From NCBI GenBank assembly GCA_021838445.1, contig JAKCDU010000008.1, positions 20,108 to 84,107 of the forward strand: a stretch of DNA of 64,000 bases, written 5' to 3'. Numbering within the stretch: position 1 is the first letter of the stretch; the number at the start of each line of letters is the position of its first letter. The notes beneath the pieces are model-generated. The model was not told the DNA's origin, ran no database searches, and worked only from the letters and a program-made list of their open reading frames with translations. Shown here piece after piece: positions 20,837 to 32,622 of the stretch. A program made the translations under genes and the position numbers. This stretch comes from Actinomycetes bacterium. GTDB taxonomy: Bacteria > Actinomycetota > Acidimicrobiia > Acidimicrobiales > Palsa-688.

Positions 20837-21799
20837 ATGGCTCTCCCTCCCTCCGGGCGCCAGGTGCGCCTGTCCGCCTACGGCCAGGAGATCGTCGTGG
20901 TCGAAGTCGGCGGTGGTCTGCGTTCCTACCAGGTGGACGGCCATGACATCGTGGATCCCTACGACGAGTCCGAGATGTGCTCCGGCGGTCGAGGGCAACT
21001 GCTCGCACCGTGGCCCAACCGTCTCGACGGTGGCTGCTTCGAATGGAGGGGCCGGGTACTGCAGACCGCCCTCACCGAAGTCGGGGCGGGCAACGCCATT
21101 CACGGTCTGGTGCGCTGGTCCAACTGGTCACTGCCCGATGCCACCCCCCAGCCCTGGGGTCCCCAGACGCCCCCCGACACCGTCACCGTCACCCACCGGC
21201 TCCATCCCCAACCGGGCTGGCCCTGGACCCTCGATCTGCGGGTCACCTACCGCCTGGTGGCCGGGCGGGGCCTCGAGGTGCGCACATCGGCGACCAACGT
21301 CTCGGTCGAGGACTGCCCGATCGGGTTGGGTTGGCATCCCTACCTCCGGGCCATGGCCCCCCATGTCGACGAATGCCGTCTCAGGCTGCCCGCGGCCAGT
21401 TTCTACCGGGCCGACGAGCGGGGGATTCCCCGGGAGAAGGCTGCGGTGGACGGCACCGACATGGACTTCCGGAACGGTCAGCAAATCGGACCGGCCCGCC
21501 TCGACGTGGCCTTCACCGACCTGATTCGTGACCACGACGGGCGGGCCCGGGTCGTGCTGGAGGGACCGGCGGGGGGCCCGGTCGAGGTTTGGATGGACTC
21601 CACTTACACCCATGTGATGGTGTTCACCGGCGATAGCCTCTCGGACCCGGCCCGGCGCCGCCGGGGGGTGGCCATTGAGCCCATGACCGGCGCGGCCGAC
21701 CTGCTCAACAATGGCGACGGGCTTCGGGTCCTGGAGCCGGGCGCCATGCTCGAGGCGGTGTGGGGCATCGATCCCTACGGGGCCGCCGAGGAGGGCTGA
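20837..21799 (+). CDS. Aldose 1-epimerase family protein
   Basis: GGRGQLLAPWPNRLDGGCFEWRGR ... HGLVRWSNWSL ... IGLGWHPYLRAMAPHVDECRLRLPAASFY ... GVAIEPMTGAADLLNNGDGLRVLEPGAMLEAVWGI. Confidence 0.88.
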   Translation: MALPPSGRQVRLSAYGQEIVVVEVGGGLRSYQVDGHDIVDPYDESEMCSGGRGQLLAPWPNRLDGGCFEWRGRVLQTALTEVGAGNAIHGLVRWSNWSLPDATPQPWGPQTPPDTVTVTHRLHPQPGWPWTLDLRVTYRLVAGRGLEVRTSATNVSVEDCPIGLGWHPYLRAMAPHVDECRLRLPAASFYRADERGIPREKAAVDGTDMDFRNGQQIGPARLDVAFTDLIRDHDGRARVVLEGPAGGPVEVWMDSTYTHVMVFTGDSLSDPARRRRGVAIEPMTGAADLLNNGDGLRVLEPGAMLEAVWGIDPYGAAEEG

Positions 21800-21826
21800 T
21801 CCCGGCGCTACCCCGCTCCGGGTAGG

Positions 21827-22621
21827 TCAGGTGGCCAGCAGCCGGCTCGTGAAGAAGTCCAGGACCGAATCCAACGCGGCGCGCGTCGGGCTTCCCTCCC
21901 GGTCCTGAAGGTGCTCGGTCAGTACCGAGTGGGCCCGGCGGGGATGGCCGTGGGGGTTGCCCGGTGAGGAATCCAGTTCCACCGCGGTGAAACTGTCCCC
22001 CAGCTTCTCGCGCAAGGTGGCGAACCTCTCGGCCGGGACCATCGTGTCGCTGGTGAAGCGAAGCCCGATCACGCAGAGGTTCTCGTCCCGGGCCCGGCTC
22101 TGGACCTTGGCCCAGTCCGCGTCGGACATCTGGATATCCGCCCGGCGACTCTTCGAGATGGGGAAGGGAAGCGACGGTTGTGACAATACAGGTGCTAGAA
22201 CACTGTCGTCGACGGCCATGGCGAGGGCGAAGCCCCCGGTGAAGCACATACCGACGGCCCCGACCCCCGGTCCTCCGCAGCGCTCGTGCTCGGCGCGCGC
22301 CAAAGCCCTTAGCCAGTCGATGACGGGGGTGGTCCGGCCCATGGCCAGACCGGAGAATTCCCGGGAGATGCACAGATTGGCCATCGTCTGGGCGACATAG
22401 CTGGCGGACATCTCTCTCCCCGGTGTGCCGAACAGATGAGGCATCACCGCCGTCAGACCCCGGTCCGATACCCGCCGGGCGAAGTCGGCGACCTTCGGGG
22501 TGATCCCCGGCACCTCGGAGCAGACGATCACCGCCGGGCCGCTGCCCCGACGGTAGATGTCGTGGTGGAGGTTCCTCGACGAGAACGCCTCCTTGGTGAA
22601 GTCGCTGAGCGGGTCGGTCAT
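21827..22621 (-). CDS. Dienelactone hydrolase family protein
   Basis: PAVIVCSEVPGITPKVADFARRVSDRGLTAVMPHLFG ... GVGAVGMCFTGGFALAMAVDDSV. Confidence 0.85.
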   Translation of the reverse strand: MTDPLSDFTKEAFSSRNLHHDIYRRGSGPAVIVCSEVPGITPKVADFARRVSDRGLTAVMPHLFGTPGREMSASYVAQTMANLCISREFSGLAMGRTTPVIDWLRALARAEHERCGGPGVGAVGMCFTGGFALAMAVDDSVLAPVLSQPSLPFPISKSRRADIQMSDADWAKVQSRARDENLCVIGLRFTSDTMVPAERFATLREKLGDSFTAVELDSSPGNPHGHPRRAHSVLTEHLQDREGSPTRAALDSVLDFFTSRLLAT

Positions 22622-22694
22622 CGCCCGACCATAGACCGGCGGGAGGAGAGGGAGCGGCGTCTCGCCGGTCCCCCTCCCCCCGATCCAGTGGTGA

Positions 22695-23996
22695 TTACTT
22701 GGCGAACTGCTGTTCCTCGGTGGAACCGCTCAGGGCCAGCGTCGACGATGCCCCTGCCGAAAGCGCGGTCATCACGTCGTCGAAGTAGCCGGCTCCGACC
22801 TCGCGCTGGTGGCGGGTGGCGGTGTACCCGTCACCTTCGAGAGAGAACTCCCTCTGCTGCAGCTCGACGTAGGCGCTCATGCCGTTGCGGGCGTAGCCGT
22901 GGGCCAGTGAGAACATCGACTCGTTGAGGGCGTGCCATCCGGCGAGCGTGACGAACTGGAAGGCGTATCCCATGGCACCGAGCTCCTTCTGGAACCGGGC
23001 GATGGTCTCGTCGTCCAGCTTGGCCTTCCAGTTGAACGAGGGCGAGCAGTTGTAGGCCAGCATCTTGTCCGGGTAGCGGTCCTTGATGGCCTCGGCGAAG
23101 GTCCGGGCCTCGTCCAGGTCTGGGGTGGAGGTCTCACACCAGATCAGATCGGCGTAGGGGGCGTAGGCGAGGCCGCGCGCCGTGGCGATGTCCATGCCCG
23201 GGCGGACGTAGCAGAAGCCCTCAGGGCTGCGCTCACCCGTGGTGAACTCCTGGTCGCGAGGGTCGACGTCGCTGGTCAGCAGGTTGGCGCCGAGGCTGTC
23301 GGTGCGGGCCACGATCAGGGTGGGGACGCCGCACACGTCGGCCGCCAGTCGAGCCGCGTTCAGCGTGCGGATGTGCTGTGACGTCGGTATCAGCACCTTC
23401 CCGCCCATGTGGCCGCACTTCTTCTCCGATGACAGCTGATCCTCGAAGTGGACCCCGGCCGCCCCGGCTTCGATCATCGACTTCATGAGCTCGAAGACGT
23501 TGAGGGCGCCCCCGAAGCCGGCTTCGGCATCGGCGACGATCGGGACCATCCACTCCCGGTGATTCTCGGTCCGCCCCTCCGACGCCGCTTCGGCCCACTC
23601 GATCTGATCGGCCCGCCGCAGGGCGTTATTGATGCGGCGCACCACCGCCGGGACGCTGTTGGCGGCGTAGAGGCTCTGGTCGGGGTAGACCTGCTCGGAC
23701 AGGTTGGCATCGGCGGCGACCTGCCAGCCCGACAGGTAGATGGCTTGCAGCCCGGCCTTGACCATCTCGACGGCCTGGCCGCCGGTCATGGCGCCCAGGG
23801 CGTTCACATAGTCCTCCTGGTGCAGCAGCTTCCACAGCCGCTCGGCGCCGCGACGGGCCAGGCTGTGTTCCACCGCGACCGAGCCGCAGAGGCGGACCAC
23901 GTCACTCGCCGTGTAGGTCCGCTCGATGCCGGCCCAGCGGGTGTCGGAAGCCCACTGATTCTCCAGCTGTGAGACGGCGGTTTCGAAGGTGCTCAT
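22695..23996 (-). CDS. aceA: Isocitrate lyase
   Basis: Frame from ATG at 23996 (433 aa): [24 protein letters not shown] ... [11 protein letters not shown] ... [23 protein letters not shown] ... [22 protein letters not shown] ... NCSPSFNWK. Confidence 0.97.
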   Translation of the reverse strand: MSTFETAVSQLENQWASDTRWAGIERTYTASDVVRLCGSVAVEHSLARRGAERLWKLLHQEDYVNALGAMTGGQAVEMVKAGLQAIYLSGWQVAADANLSEQVYPDQSLYAANSVPAVVRRINNALRRADQIEWAEAASEGRTENHREWMVPIVADAEAGFGGALNVFELMKSMIEAGAAGVHFEDQLSSEKKCGHMGGKVLIPTSQHIRTLNAARLAADVCGVPTLIVARTDSLGANLLTSDVDPRDQEFTTGERSPEGFCYVRPGMDIATARGLAYAPYADLIWCETSTPDLDEARTFAEAIKDRYPDKMLAYNCSPSFNWKAKLDDETIARFQKELGAMGYAFQFVTLAGWHALNESMFSLAHGYARNGMSAYVELQQREFSLEGDGYTATRHQREVGAGYFDDVMTALSAGASSTLALSGSTEEQQFAK

Positions 23997-24052
23997 GGGA
24001 TGGGATGTTCCTTTCGGATTCGAGGAGGCGATGCTTGTGGGGTGGGACGGCG

Positions 24053-25690
24053 CTAGGGCAGCAGCTCGTAGGCCGGCTCGGTCAGGAACGGCACGAGCTC
24101 GTCGCCGAGGGAGACGTCCTCGAAGACGCGGCGCGCTCGGGCCACGATCTCGGCGGGGAATGTGTCGGTCCGGGCCAGTTCGGCTTGGACGTCGTCGAGG
24201 ATCTCGTGTACCAGGTCCGCCGTCACGCATTGGTGCGGTTCTTTGAAGCAGATGTTGTGGTGTACCCACTGCCAGACCTGGGCCCGACTGATCTCTGCCG
24301 TGGCGGCGTCCTCCATGAGGTCGTGGATCGCCGCCGCCCCCGTGCCCGACAGCCAGGATGCGAGGTAGCGCAACCCGACATCGATGTTGGTCCGCAACCC
24401 GGCCATCGTGATGCCGTCGCGAGGGCGATCGACGGTGAGGAGCCGCCCGGGACCCACCTGGACCTCGGGGCGCTGACGGTCCAGTTGGTTGGGCCGATCC
24501 CCGAGCACCGCGTCGAATTCGGCCATGGCCGTGGCGACCAGGTCGGGGTGGGCCACCCAGGTGCCGTCGAAGCCGTCTCCGGCTTCGCGCTGCTTGTCCT
24601 CGCGGACCTTGGCCAGGGCCGCCTCGGTCACCTCGGGCTTGCGACGGTTGGGGATGAAGGCCGACATGCCGCCGATGGCGTGGGCGCCCCGCTGGTGGCA
24701 GGTCTTCACCAGCAACTCGGTGTAGCCCCGCATGAAGGGGGTGGTCATGGTGATCATCGACCGGTCGGGCAGGACGAAGTCCGGGTCGGCGTGGAACCGC
24801 TTGGCCATGCTGAAGATGTAGTCCCATCGCCCGGCGTTGAGCCCGGTGATGTGGTCGCGCAGCTCGTAGAGAATCTCGTCCATCTCGAACGCCGCGGTGA
24901 TGGTTTCGATGAGCACGGTGGCCCGGATGGATCCCCGGTCGAGACGCAGGCGGTCCTCGGCCGCGGTCATGACGTCGTTCCACAGCCGGGCCTCGAGATG
25001 ACCCTCCAGCTTGGGCAGGTAGAAGTAGGGCCCGAACCCCCTCTCCAGGCTCTCGCGGCCGTTGTGGAACACGTACAGGCCGAAGTCGAAGAAGCTGGCC
25101 GGGGTGCGCTCGCCGTCGACGGTGAAGTGCTTCTCGGTGAGGTGCCAGCCCCGGGGGCGGACCACCAGGGTCGCCAGCTCCTCGTCGGGTCTCAGACGGT
25201 ACGACTTCTCACCGGAGTCGACCGCGAGGCTGCGCCGCACCGCGTCACGGCAGTTGGCCTGACCCTCCACCACGTTGTCCCAGGTCGGGGAGTTGGCGTC
25301 CTCGAAGTCGGCCATGAAGACCTTGGCCCCCGAGTTGAGAGCGTTGATCATCATCTTGCGCTCCGCCGGACCGGTGATCTCCACCCGGCGGTCGGCCAGG
25401 GCCTTGGGCGCCTCCGGCACCTGCCACGCCGCAGCCCGTATGGAGGCCGTCTCGGGGAGGAACCCGGGGCGCTCGCCGGCGTCGAAGCGGGCCTGGCGGA
25501 GCTTGCGAGCCTCGAGGATCTCCTGCCGGCGCGGCGCGAATTCCCGGTGGAGGGCCACGAGGAAGTCCACCGCTTCAGGGCTGAGCACGGTCTCGGCTCG
25601 GGGATGCGGGGTGAAGCGGACACCATCAGATTGCGGCATGCCGAGCAGTCTGCTGAAAAAGTACAGACTTGTCGAATCAAAATCTCCCAA
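24053..25690 (-). CDS. aceB: Malate synthase A
   Basis: [30 protein letters not shown] ... [38 protein letters not shown] ... [42 protein letters not shown]. Confidence 0.97.
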   Translation of the reverse strand: MGDFDSTSLYFFSRLLGMPQSDGVRFTPHPRAETVLSPEAVDFLVALHREFAPRRQEILEARKLRQARFDAGERPGFLPETASIRAAAWQVPEAPKALADRRVEITGPAERKMMINALNSGAKVFMADFEDANSPTWDNVVEGQANCRDAVRRSLAVDSGEKSYRLRPDEELATLVVRPRGWHLTEKHFTVDGERTPASFFDFGLYVFHNGRESLERGFGPYFYLPKLEGHLEARLWNDVMTAAEDRLRLDRGSIRATVLIETITAAFEMDEILYELRDHITGLNAGRWDYIFSMAKRFHADPDFVLPDRSMITMTTPFMRGYTELLVKTCHQRGAHAIGGMSAFIPNRRKPEVTEAALAKVREDKQREAGDGFDGTWVAHPDLVATAMAEFDAVLGDRPNQLDRQRPEVQVGPGRLLTVDRPRDGITMAGLRTNIDVGLRYLASWLSGTGAAAIHDLMEDAATAEISRAQVWQWVHHNICFKEPHQCVTADLVHEILDDVQAELARTDTFPAEIVARARRVFEDVSLGDELVPFLTEPAYELLP

Positions 25691-25733
25691 CTCTTGACTA
25701 AAACGTGAAAATACGTAAAAATTTGATCTAGAT

Positions 25734-27278
25734 ATGGCTGACGTGCGTAGCTCTCTCGATCCCCTCGTCTTCGGCCAGCGTCTGCGCCACCTCCGGCGCC
25801 AGGCCGGCCATACCCTCGAATCGCTCGGGCAGGTCCTCGGGCGCCCCGCCTCCTACCTGTCCCAGCTGGAGAACGGGCACCGCGAGCCCCGACTGTCCAC
25901 GGTCAATGCGCTGGCGGGGGCCTTGAATTGCTCCCCGGCCGACCTGCTGTCGGCGGCTGCGCCCAACCGGCGGGCCGAGCTCGAGGTGGCCCTGGCCCAC
26001 ATCCAGGAGGAGCCGGCCTACCGGGCCCTGCAGCTGCCTTATCTCAAGCCCAGCTCCCGCCTCGACGATGCTGCGCTCGAGCACATCGTCGCGCTCTACC
26101 GACGCCTGGCATCGGCTCCGGGCGGTGTGGGCGACGCCGCCGCCCGGTGGCGTTCGGCGGGTTCGCCGGCGGGGGGTCCGGCCGGCGCCGCCCAGTTGGA
26201 AGGTGAGCGACCGTCGGCGGGGGCCCGCGCCGCCAATGCCGCCATGCGCGACGAGATGCGCAAGCGTGACAACTATTTCGAGGAGATCGAGCGGATCGCC
26301 ACCGCGACCCTCGACGCCATCGGCTACGTCGGCCCCGGGGCCGTCTCGGAACGGCACCTGACCGACGCCGCCGCCCATCTCGGCTTCACCGTCTCGAGGG
26401 TTCAGGACCTCCCGCCTTCCACCCGCTCCATCACCGACGTGCGACGCCGCATCGTGTTCGTGCCCCAGCGCAACGCCGTCGGGGGTCAGCGCTCGGCCCG
26501 ATCGGTCATCGCCCAGACCCTCGGACATTTCGCCCTGGGCCATTCCGACCCGGCCGACTTCGAGGGGTACGTCCGCCAGCGGGTCGAGGCCAACTACTTC
26601 GCCGGCGCCCTCCTGTCACCCGAGCGGGCGGTGGTGTCGCTGATCGGCGACGCCCGGGCCCGGGAGGACATCTCGGTCGAGGACCTGAGCGAATCCTTCT
26701 ACATCTCCTATGAGATGGCCGCCCACCGCCTCACCAACCTGATCACCCGTCACTTCGACATACCCATCCACTTCCAGCGCTCCGACGCCGAGGGCATCCT
26801 GTGGAAGGCCTACGAGAACGACGGGGTGCTCCTGCCTTCCGACGTCGATGGGACCATCGAGGGTCAGCGGCTGTGCCGGTGGTGGAGCTCGCGCCAGGCG
26901 TTCGAGTCGGAGGACTCCTACGCCATGCACTACCAGTACACCGAGACCGTCGCCGGCACCTTCTGGTGTGTGACCCATCTGGACCTGGACCGGGAGCGGG
27001 GCGGGGCCATCACGGTGGGCACCAACGAAGCCTCGGCGCACTGGTTCCGGGGCTCCGACACGGCGCGTCGGGCGGTTTCGACCTGCCCGGACCCGTCGTG
27101 CTGCCGGCAGCCGCCCCCCGATGCCGTCGCCCGGTGGGAGGGGTCAGCGTGGCCGTCGGCCAAGGACCACAGTCATTTCGTGTCCGGGCTGCCCACCGAT
27201 ACCGTGGTGTTCAGCCCCCGCCCCGGAGTGGAGCTGACCGACGTGTACTCCTTCCTCGACCGCCACGCCTCGTCCTGA
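25734..27278 (+). CDS. ramB: RamB-like XRE-family regulator of acetate/glyoxylate metabolism
   Basis: N-terminal HTH ([51 protein letters not shown]), long effector region with short-chain fatty acyl regulator-type C-terminus; divergent from aceB. Confidence 0.85.
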   Translation: MADVRSSLDPLVFGQRLRHLRRQAGHTLESLGQVLGRPASYLSQLENGHREPRLSTVNALAGALNCSPADLLSAAAPNRRAELEVALAHIQEEPAYRALQLPYLKPSSRLDDAALEHIVALYRRLASAPGGVGDAAARWRSAGSPAGGPAGAAQLEGERPSAGARAANAAMRDEMRKRDNYFEEIERIATATLDAIGYVGPGAVSERHLTDAAAHLGFTVSRVQDLPPSTRSITDVRRRIVFVPQRNAVGGQRSARSVIAQTLGHFALGHSDPADFEGYVRQRVEANYFAGALLSPERAVVSLIGDARAREDISVEDLSESFYISYEMAAHRLTNLITRHFDIPIHFQRSDAEGILWKAYENDGVLLPSDVDGTIEGQRLCRWWSSRQAFESEDSYAMHYQYTETVAGTFWCVTHLDLDRERGGAITVGTNEASAHWFRGSDTARRAVSTCPDPSCCRQPPPDAVARWEGSAWPSAKDHSHFVSGLPTDTVVFSPRPGVELTDVYSFLDRHASS

Positions 27279-27301
27279 GGCCCGGCGCCAGCCAGGCCTC
27301 C

Positions 27302-29563
27302 TCAGGTCTCGGGCACCTCGCCCGTCTCGGCACCGCCGCTGTCGCCCTCGGCCTGGTCGGTACTCCCGGCCTGGCCGGACCTTCCGGCAGTGGGAGCCGC
27401 GCCCCCGCCCGGACCGACCGCGACCAGCGACTGCTCGAGCACCTGGGCCACGTCCATCACCCGCACCGACTCGGGGGCGCTGCCCTCGGCCTGGCGGCTC
27501 TTGGTCGCATCGTCGAGCATGATCAGGCAGTAGGGGCAGGCCGTCGAGATCACATCAGCCCCCGTCCCCAGGGCCTCGTCGGTCCGGTTGACGTTGATTC
27601 GGGTCCCGATCTTCTCCTCCAGCCACATGCGCGACCCTCCCGCTCCACAGCAGAACCCCTTGTTGCGGCACCGGTGCATCTCCTGGAGCTGGACCCCCGG
27701 TACATGATTGAGCACACCGCGGGGCTCGTCGTAGACCTCGTTGTGTCGGCCCAGGTAGCAGGGGTCGTGGTAGGTGACCTTCTGCTCCAGGCGGACCTGG
27801 GGGCGGAGGCTTCCCGCCTCCAGCAGCTTCTCGAGCAGCTGGGTGTGGTGGTACACCTCGAAGTTCCCGCCGAGAGCGGGGTACTCCCGCGCTATGGAGT
27901 TGAAGCAGTGCGGGCAGGAGGCCACGATCTTCTTGACCTGAGCCGACTGCAGCGTCTCGATGTTCTGCTGCGCTTGCATCTGGAACAGGTATTCGTTGCC
28001 GAGTCGCCGAGCCGGGTCGCCGGTGCACGATTCCCTGGGGCCGAGCACGGCGAAGCTGATACCGGCCTGGTGCAGGAGCCGGGCGATGGCCTGGGTGGTG
28101 CGGCGAGCCCGCTCGTCGAGGGCACCGGCGCAACCGACCCAGAAGAGGTACTCCACATCGTCGGGGATGGTGGAGTCGACCACCGGAATATCGAAGTCGA
28201 GACCTTCCATCCACGCCGAGCGCTGCGAGCTGCCCAGCCCCCAGGGGTCGCCCCGATTCTCCACGTTGCGCAGCATCAGGTTGGCTTCGCTCGGGAACTG
28301 CGCTTCGATGAGCACCTGGTAGCGGCGCATGTCGACGATGGTGTCAACGTGCTCGATGTCGACCGGGCACTGCTCCACGCAGGCGCCGCAGGTGGTGCAC
28401 GACCACAGCACGTCCTCGGCTATGACGTTGGGCACCAGGGATTTGCCGGCGGGCGCATCGGCGCCGTTGGCTCCGCCCGAGGCGCCCGCTCCCTCGGCCG
28501 CGGCGCCCACCGCCACCGGCACCTCGTTGGGCTTGGGCAGCATGGGCTGGCCGGCCAGGAGCCCCGAGGCCGACTCGAACAGGTGCTCCCGCAGGTCCAT
28601 GATGACCAGTTTCGGCGACAGCGGTTTGTCGGTGGCCCACGCCGGGCACTGGTCCTGGCAGCGTCCGCACTCGGTGCAGCTGATCAGGTCGAGACGCTGC
28701 TTCCAGGTCAGGTGGCCGATGAGGCCGGTACCGAACACCGTGTCCTCGGTCATCTTCTCCGGGTCGAGGTCGGGAGTGGTCCCGAGAGGGCCGAGGGCCT
28801 TGGGGCGCCTCGAGAACAAGACATTCGGTTCCGAGACGAAGATGTGCATGTGCTTGGAGTTGAGCACGAACACGAAGAAGCCCCAGATGACCAGGATCTG
28901 GCCCAGGATCATGGCCGTTTCGACGTTGAGGGCAGCGCCCTTGCCCAAGCCCATCAGGGCCGCCCCGAGGGCGCGGGAGGCGAAAGGCCACCAGCTCTTC
29001 CCGTAGGGGAAGTTCCCGGTGACGACCTGGGCACCCCGGTAGAGGAGGAGCGTGGCGATGACCCCGAATATCATGAGCAGGGTGAACCAGGCGGCCCTCG
29101 TGTGTGAGCCGTAGAAGCGGCTGCGGCGGTCCCGGCGAGCCGGGTTCTGGCGGATGCGGATGGTGGTGAAGGTGCCCAGGGCCAGTAGCACGGCGACTGC
29201 GAAGAAGTCCTCGATGAATCCCAGCCCCGGCCAGCCGGTGATGCCGAAGGTGGGGGAGAAGAGATCGCCGTACGCCTCGATGATGGTGAGGAACAGGACG
29301 ATGAAGCCCCAGAAGGTGAAGAAGTGGGCCAGACCCGGTCCCGGGCGCTTCAGGAGCTTGCGCTGCCCGAAGACGTCCATGAGCTCGGCCTTGAGCTGGG
29401 CTCCCACATCGGTGAACCGGCCCGGGGCGGGCTGGCCGCTGGCGACAAGCCGGAACAGGAACAAGGCTCGCCAGGCCACGAAGGCCAGGCCCAGCGCCGT
29501 TATGGCCAGGCCGACGGCTATACGTACGTCTACGGTCACAGCGGCGTCCTCCATGCACCCCAC
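27302..29563 (-). CDS. Heterodisulfide-reductase-like Fe-S membrane oxidoreductase (HdrDE-like fusion)
   Basis: N-terminal TM domain, two 4Fe-4S motifs (CTECGRCQDQCPA, CTTCGACVEQCPVDIEHVD), two CCG-type domains (WVGCAGALDERARR ... CPHCFNSI ... GFCCGAGGSRMW). Confidence 0.9.
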   Translation of the reverse strand: MGCMEDAAVTVDVRIAVGLAITALGLAFVAWRALFLFRLVASGQPAPGRFTDVGAQLKAELMDVFGQRKLLKRPGPGLAHFFTFWGFIVLFLTIIEAYGDLFSPTFGITGWPGLGFIEDFFAVAVLLALGTFTTIRIRQNPARRDRRSRFYGSHTRAAWFTLLMIFGVIATLLLYRGAQVVTGNFPYGKSWWPFASRALGAALMGLGKGAALNVETAMILGQILVIWGFFVFVLNSKHMHIFVSEPNVLFSRRPKALGPLGTTPDLDPEKMTEDTVFGTGLIGHLTWKQRLDLISCTECGRCQDQCPAWATDKPLSPKLVIMDLREHLFESASGLLAGQPMLPKPNEVPVAVGAAAEGAGASGGANGADAPAGKSLVPNVIAEDVLWSCTTCGACVEQCPVDIEHVDTIVDMRRYQVLIEAQFPSEANLMLRNVENRGDPWGLGSSQRSAWMEGLDFDIPVVDSTIPDDVEYLFWVGCAGALDERARRTTQAIARLLHQAGISFAVLGPRESCTGDPARRLGNEYLFQMQAQQNIETLQSAQVKKIVASCPHCFNSIAREYPALGGNFEVYHHTQLLEKLLEAGSLRPQVRLEQKVTYHDPCYLGRHNEVYDEPRGVLNHVPGVQLQEMHRCRNKGFCCGAGGSRMWLEEKIGTRINVNRTDEALGTGADVISTACPYCLIMLDDATKSRQAEGSAPESVRVMDVAQVLEQSLVAVGPGGGAAPTAGRSGQAGSTDQAEGDSGGAETGEVPET

Positions 29564-29677
29564 GAGGCTCCAGAAGGGGGCGTCGGAACCCTAGCCGGGC
29601 GGGGCATTCTGTGACCACAAGGGGTCGGCGGCCCGGGCGCTGGGGGGATCCCCGAAGGGGTCTGCTGCCAGGTGCCG

Positions 29678-30100
29678 CTAGTGGGAGACGGCCTTGCTGT
29701 CGGCCTCCCGCAGACGGGTCGCCATTCCCACCAAGAGCTTGTAGGACAGCGTGGGGACCTCGTCGAGTACCCCGAGGAACTCCCGTTGGCCGATCACCAC
29801 CAACTCGGTCTCTTCCTCGGCGGTGACCGTGGCGCTGCGCGGGCCCCGATCCAGTAGGGCCATCTCGCCGAAATAGTGGCCCGGGCCCAGGGTGGTCACC
29901 TTGCGACCGTTGCGCTTCACGGCTGCCGATCCCGACGCGATCAGGTAGAACTCGTGACCGATCTCCCCCTCCTTGACGATGTCCGTCCCGGCCGGGACCG
30001 TCACCACCTCGGAGGCCTTGGCGACCAGCCCCAACTCCTTCTTGTTGAGCGAGGAGAACATCTTGACCTGGCTCAGGTGCTCGATCTTCTTGTCAGCCAT
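29678..30100 (-). CDS. Cyclic nucleotide-binding domain protein
   Basis: LSQVKMFSSLNKKELGLVAKASEVVTVPAGTDIVKEGEIGHEFYLIASGSAAVKRNGRKVTTLGPGHYFGEMALLDRGPRSATVTA. Confidence 0.88.
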   Translation of the reverse strand: MADKKIEHLSQVKMFSSLNKKELGLVAKASEVVTVPAGTDIVKEGEIGHEFYLIASGSAAVKRNGRKVTTLGPGHYFGEMALLDRGPRSATVTAEEETELVVIGQREFLGVLDEVPTLSYKLLVGMATRLREADSKAVSH

Positions 30101-30201
30101 GCGACGAACTGTAGTGACTCACGGATGAGAGCAGCGGGTTTGGTGGCATCGGCCTCCCTGTCAAGCGGTGGAAACGGCGTAGCGCCGGCTACCGGCTGCA
30201 G

Positions 30202-30239
30202 TTAACAAACGGGCAACACAGCGGTCAACGTCGGGAAAC
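30202..30239 (+). promoter_or_regulatory. Putative GlnR operator (four boxes with 11-bp periodicity)
   Basis: TTAAC-n6-GCAAC-n6-GTCAA-n6-GAAAC upstream of amt, resembling gTnAC-n6-GaAAC repeats. Confidence 0.7.
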
Positions 30240-30314
30240 ACTCTGTCTTTACCCTCCAAGGCGACTTCGCTCGTCAGCGCCGCCGGCGCCTTATACGAAC
30301 CTCAGGAGGGGTCC

Positions 30315-32248
<1,934 letters not shown>

Positions 32249-32252
32249 GACC

Positions 32253-32546
32253 ATGACGAGGAAACCGACGGGACGGGTCACCCCCCGCAAGGGGGCCACC
32301 CCAGTGTCGCCCGACCGCCCCACCCCCACCGGGAAGTGGGAGGTCCGGCAGTCCCGCTCGGTTCGCTCCGGATGGGTGTGGCGGGGTTTCGTGATGCTCG
32401 CCCTCCTGGCTTTGGGAGTGGCCCTCATCATGGTTGGTAACCATCATTCGACCCTGGCCCTGCTCTGGGTGATCATCGCCGTCGGCTGGTTCGCCACCGC
32501 CATGTGGCTGTGGCGTCAGCACCACCGGTACCTGGACGGGGCTTAG
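32253..32546 (+). CDS. Small membrane protein, unknown function
   Basis: ATG at 32253; two hydrophobic helices (FVMLALLALGVALIMVG, LALLWVIIAVGWFATAMWLW). Confidence 0.6.
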   Translation: MTRKPTGRVTPRKGATPVSPDRPTPTGKWEVRQSRSVRSGWVWRGFVMLALLALGVALIMVGNHHSTLALLWVIIAVGWFATAMWLWRQHHRYLDGA

Positions 32547-32622
32547 CCTCCTGATCGGAAGCCCGGCCGGACCTTCGGGGCCGGCCGGGCTCCTCCGCGT
32601 CGGCCGGTCAGAGCGGGGCAGG

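Noticed and set aside
22695-24983. Full 762-aa ORF as one protein
   Set aside because: Only the segment from ATG at 23996 is isocitrate lyase; the upstream 330 codons are antisense/out-of-frame read-through over aceB.
23969-25708. 579-aa plus-strand ORF over aceB
   Set aside because: Antisense shadow of malate synthase in a high-GC genome; low-complexity composition and no recognisable domain.
26801-29107. 768-aa plus-strand ORF
   Set aside because: Overlaps the RamB-like gene in another frame and the Hdr-like gene antisense; Gly/Arg/His-rich shadow ORF.
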